Shown here piece after piece: positions 63,133 to 64,000 of a stretch of 64,000 nucleotides of DNA. The position numbers and the translations under genes were made by a program. The DNA comes from Thalassobacillus devorans MSP14. GTDB lineage: Bacteria > Bacillota > Bacilli > Bacillales > Halobacillaceae. Positions within the stretch are counted from its first letter, which is position 1, and each line of letters begins with the position of its first letter. Location of the stretch: positions 166,709 to 230,708 of the forward strand of contig NZ_KI543236.1 in NCBI RefSeq assembly GCF_000496835.1. The letters are read 5' to 3'. The notes under the pieces are model-generated. The model ran no database searches, was not told where the DNA came from, and saw only the letters and a program-made list of their open reading frames with translations.

Positions 63133-63980
63133 TGGCGATGAATAAAAAAACGAAGTCAAGGATTGAGGTAACGTTCATATATTTATTTTTAGCAGTGATG
63201 TTTGTATTGATTGCTTACCCATTGCTGTGGACAGTAATGATGAGTATAAACCCTGGCACGAATATGCTGGTTACGAAATTGCTACCGGAAAACCCGACAC
63301 TGGAGCATTATAAATGGTTGTTCACTGACCCGGGAAGTGACTATGTCATCTGGTATAAGAATAGTCTGCTGGTAGCATTCGCCAATGCGATCGGTTCCGT
63401 GATTCTGACATCATTAGTCGCTTATGCATTTTCCCGTTATAAGTTCATCGGTAAAAAGTATGGGTTGTATATGTTCCTGTTACTGCAAATGTTCCCGGCT
63501 TTAATGGGGATGGTTGCATTATACATCCTGCTAAGTACAATTGGATTGATCGATTCCTTAGCAGGTCTGACCCTGATTTATCTTGGAGGACAGATTCCAT
63601 TCAACGCCTGGCTGGTGAAAGGGTACTTTGATACCATTCCGAAAGAGCTGGATGAAGCCGCGAAAATGGATGGAGCCGGCCACTTGAAAATTTTCTGGAC
63701 CATCATGCTTCCTTTGGCTAAACCGATTCTTGCCGTTGTAGCGCTTTTTAACTTCATGGCTCCGTTCATGGACTTCCTGCTGCCGCGGATTGTGTTGACC
63801 AGTCCGGAGAAGTATACACTCGCTCTCGGTTTATTTAATTTCATCAATGATCAGTTTTCTAATAACTTTACTCGTTTCTCTGCAGGAGCAATTCTGATCG
63901 CTGTGCCGATTGCACTTGTATTCTTATTACTGCAGCGTTATTTGATTTCAGGATTGACATCTGGAGCTACCAAAGGATAA
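63132..63980 (+). CDS. mdxG: Maltodextrin ABC transporter permease MdxG (MalG-like)
   Basis: A 282-residue MalG-type permease with six membrane segments. The EAA loop is ELDEAAKMDGAGHLKIFWTIMLP (about residues 173-195). Forms the channel with MdxF. The start at 63132 overlaps the mdxF stop, and the next ATG at 63138 is possible. The gene is complete, ending 20 bp before the window edge. What follows is outside the window. Confidence 0.95.
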   Translation: MAMNKKTKSRIEVTFIYLFLAVMFVLIAYPLLWTVMMSINPGTNMLVTKLLPENPTLEHYKWLFTDPGSDYVIWYKNSLLVAFANAIGSVILTSLVAYAFSRYKFIGKKYGLYMFLLLQMFPALMGMVALYILLSTIGLIDSLAGLTLIYLGGQIPFNAWLVKGYFDTIPKELDEAAKMDGAGHLKIFWTIMLPLAKPILAVVALFNFMAPFMDFLLPRIVLTSPEKYTLALGLFNFINDQFSNNFTRFSAGAILIAVPIALVFLLLQRYLISGLTSGATKG

Positions 63981-64000
63981 TAGGAAATGGACATTTAATT

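Overview
The window reads as a chromosomal segment of a moderately halophilic or halotolerant, endospore-forming Bacillaceae bacterium. The gene content and order follow the Bacillus subtilis region running from yhaH-trpP-hit-ecsABC through pbpF-hemEHY, lplJ-lcfB, comK-yhjDE-sip, addBA-yisB-gerP to yisL-asnO. A glycine betaine ABC importer (opuA type) with its own GbsR-like regulator, and many acidic proteins, fit a salt-adapted Halobacillus/Virgibacillus-like genus. The genus is an inference and is not fixed by the sequence.

Layout. 1-2.6 kb: a membrane protein of the DUF3267 type and a parallel beta-helix protein. 2.6-6.5 kb: gbsR-like regulator divergent from opuAA-opuAB-opuAC. 6.5-18.0 kb: repeat copy 1, yhaH, trpP with a TRAP-type leader, hit, a structured intergenic region, ecsA-ecsB, repeat copy 2, ecsC, an M20 amidohydrolase, a ferritin-like protein, a PAP2 phosphatase and a liaF-liaS-liaR envelope-stress system. 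18.1-24.5 kb: hmoB-like gene, class A PBP, hemE-hemH-hemY. 24.7-30.4 kb: CAP lipoprotein, yhfH, yhfI, lplJ, lcfB with a FadR box, and a Sco protein. 30.6-35.9 kb: a candidate small RNA, repeat copy 3, a DUF3939-type gene, a 47-residue ORF, comK, yhjD, yhjE, signal peptidase I and an MFS transporter. 36.0-45.6 kb: addB-addA-yisB convergent with the spore germination operon gerPABCDEF. 45.7-52.5 kb: three membrane protein genes and a ba3-type oxidase cluster (subunits IIa, II and I, a Sco protein and a membrane protein) behind a CRP/FNR-type palindrome. 53.0-58.2 kb: an orphan MerR-like coiled-coil protein, repeat copy 4, rocD, yisL, asnO. 58.3-64 kb: neopullulanase divergent from the mdxE-mdxF-mdxG maltodextrin importer, with cre/LacI-type operators between them.

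The most unusual content is non-coding. Four copies of a 640-660 bp composite repeat lie at 6561-7206, 11438-12074, 30806-31468 and 53838-54494. Each has two large hairpin modules between inverted ends (GACTCAGTTTC/GAAACTGAGTC). One module in each copy carries a second, nested hairpin of about 120 bp flanked by a GGAAA direct repeat. In copies 1, 3 and 4 the nested hairpin is in module A, but in copy 2 it is in module B, as expected if it is a separately mobile unit. Copy 2 splits ecsC from ecsAB. Other non-coding points are a strongly structured, terminator-ended region between hit and ecsA, a terminator-ended candidate sRNA at 30.64-30.80 kb, and an identical 17-bp palindrome at the promoters of two unrelated genes. 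All starts were chosen by eye from Shine-Dalgarno spacing. No database search was possible.
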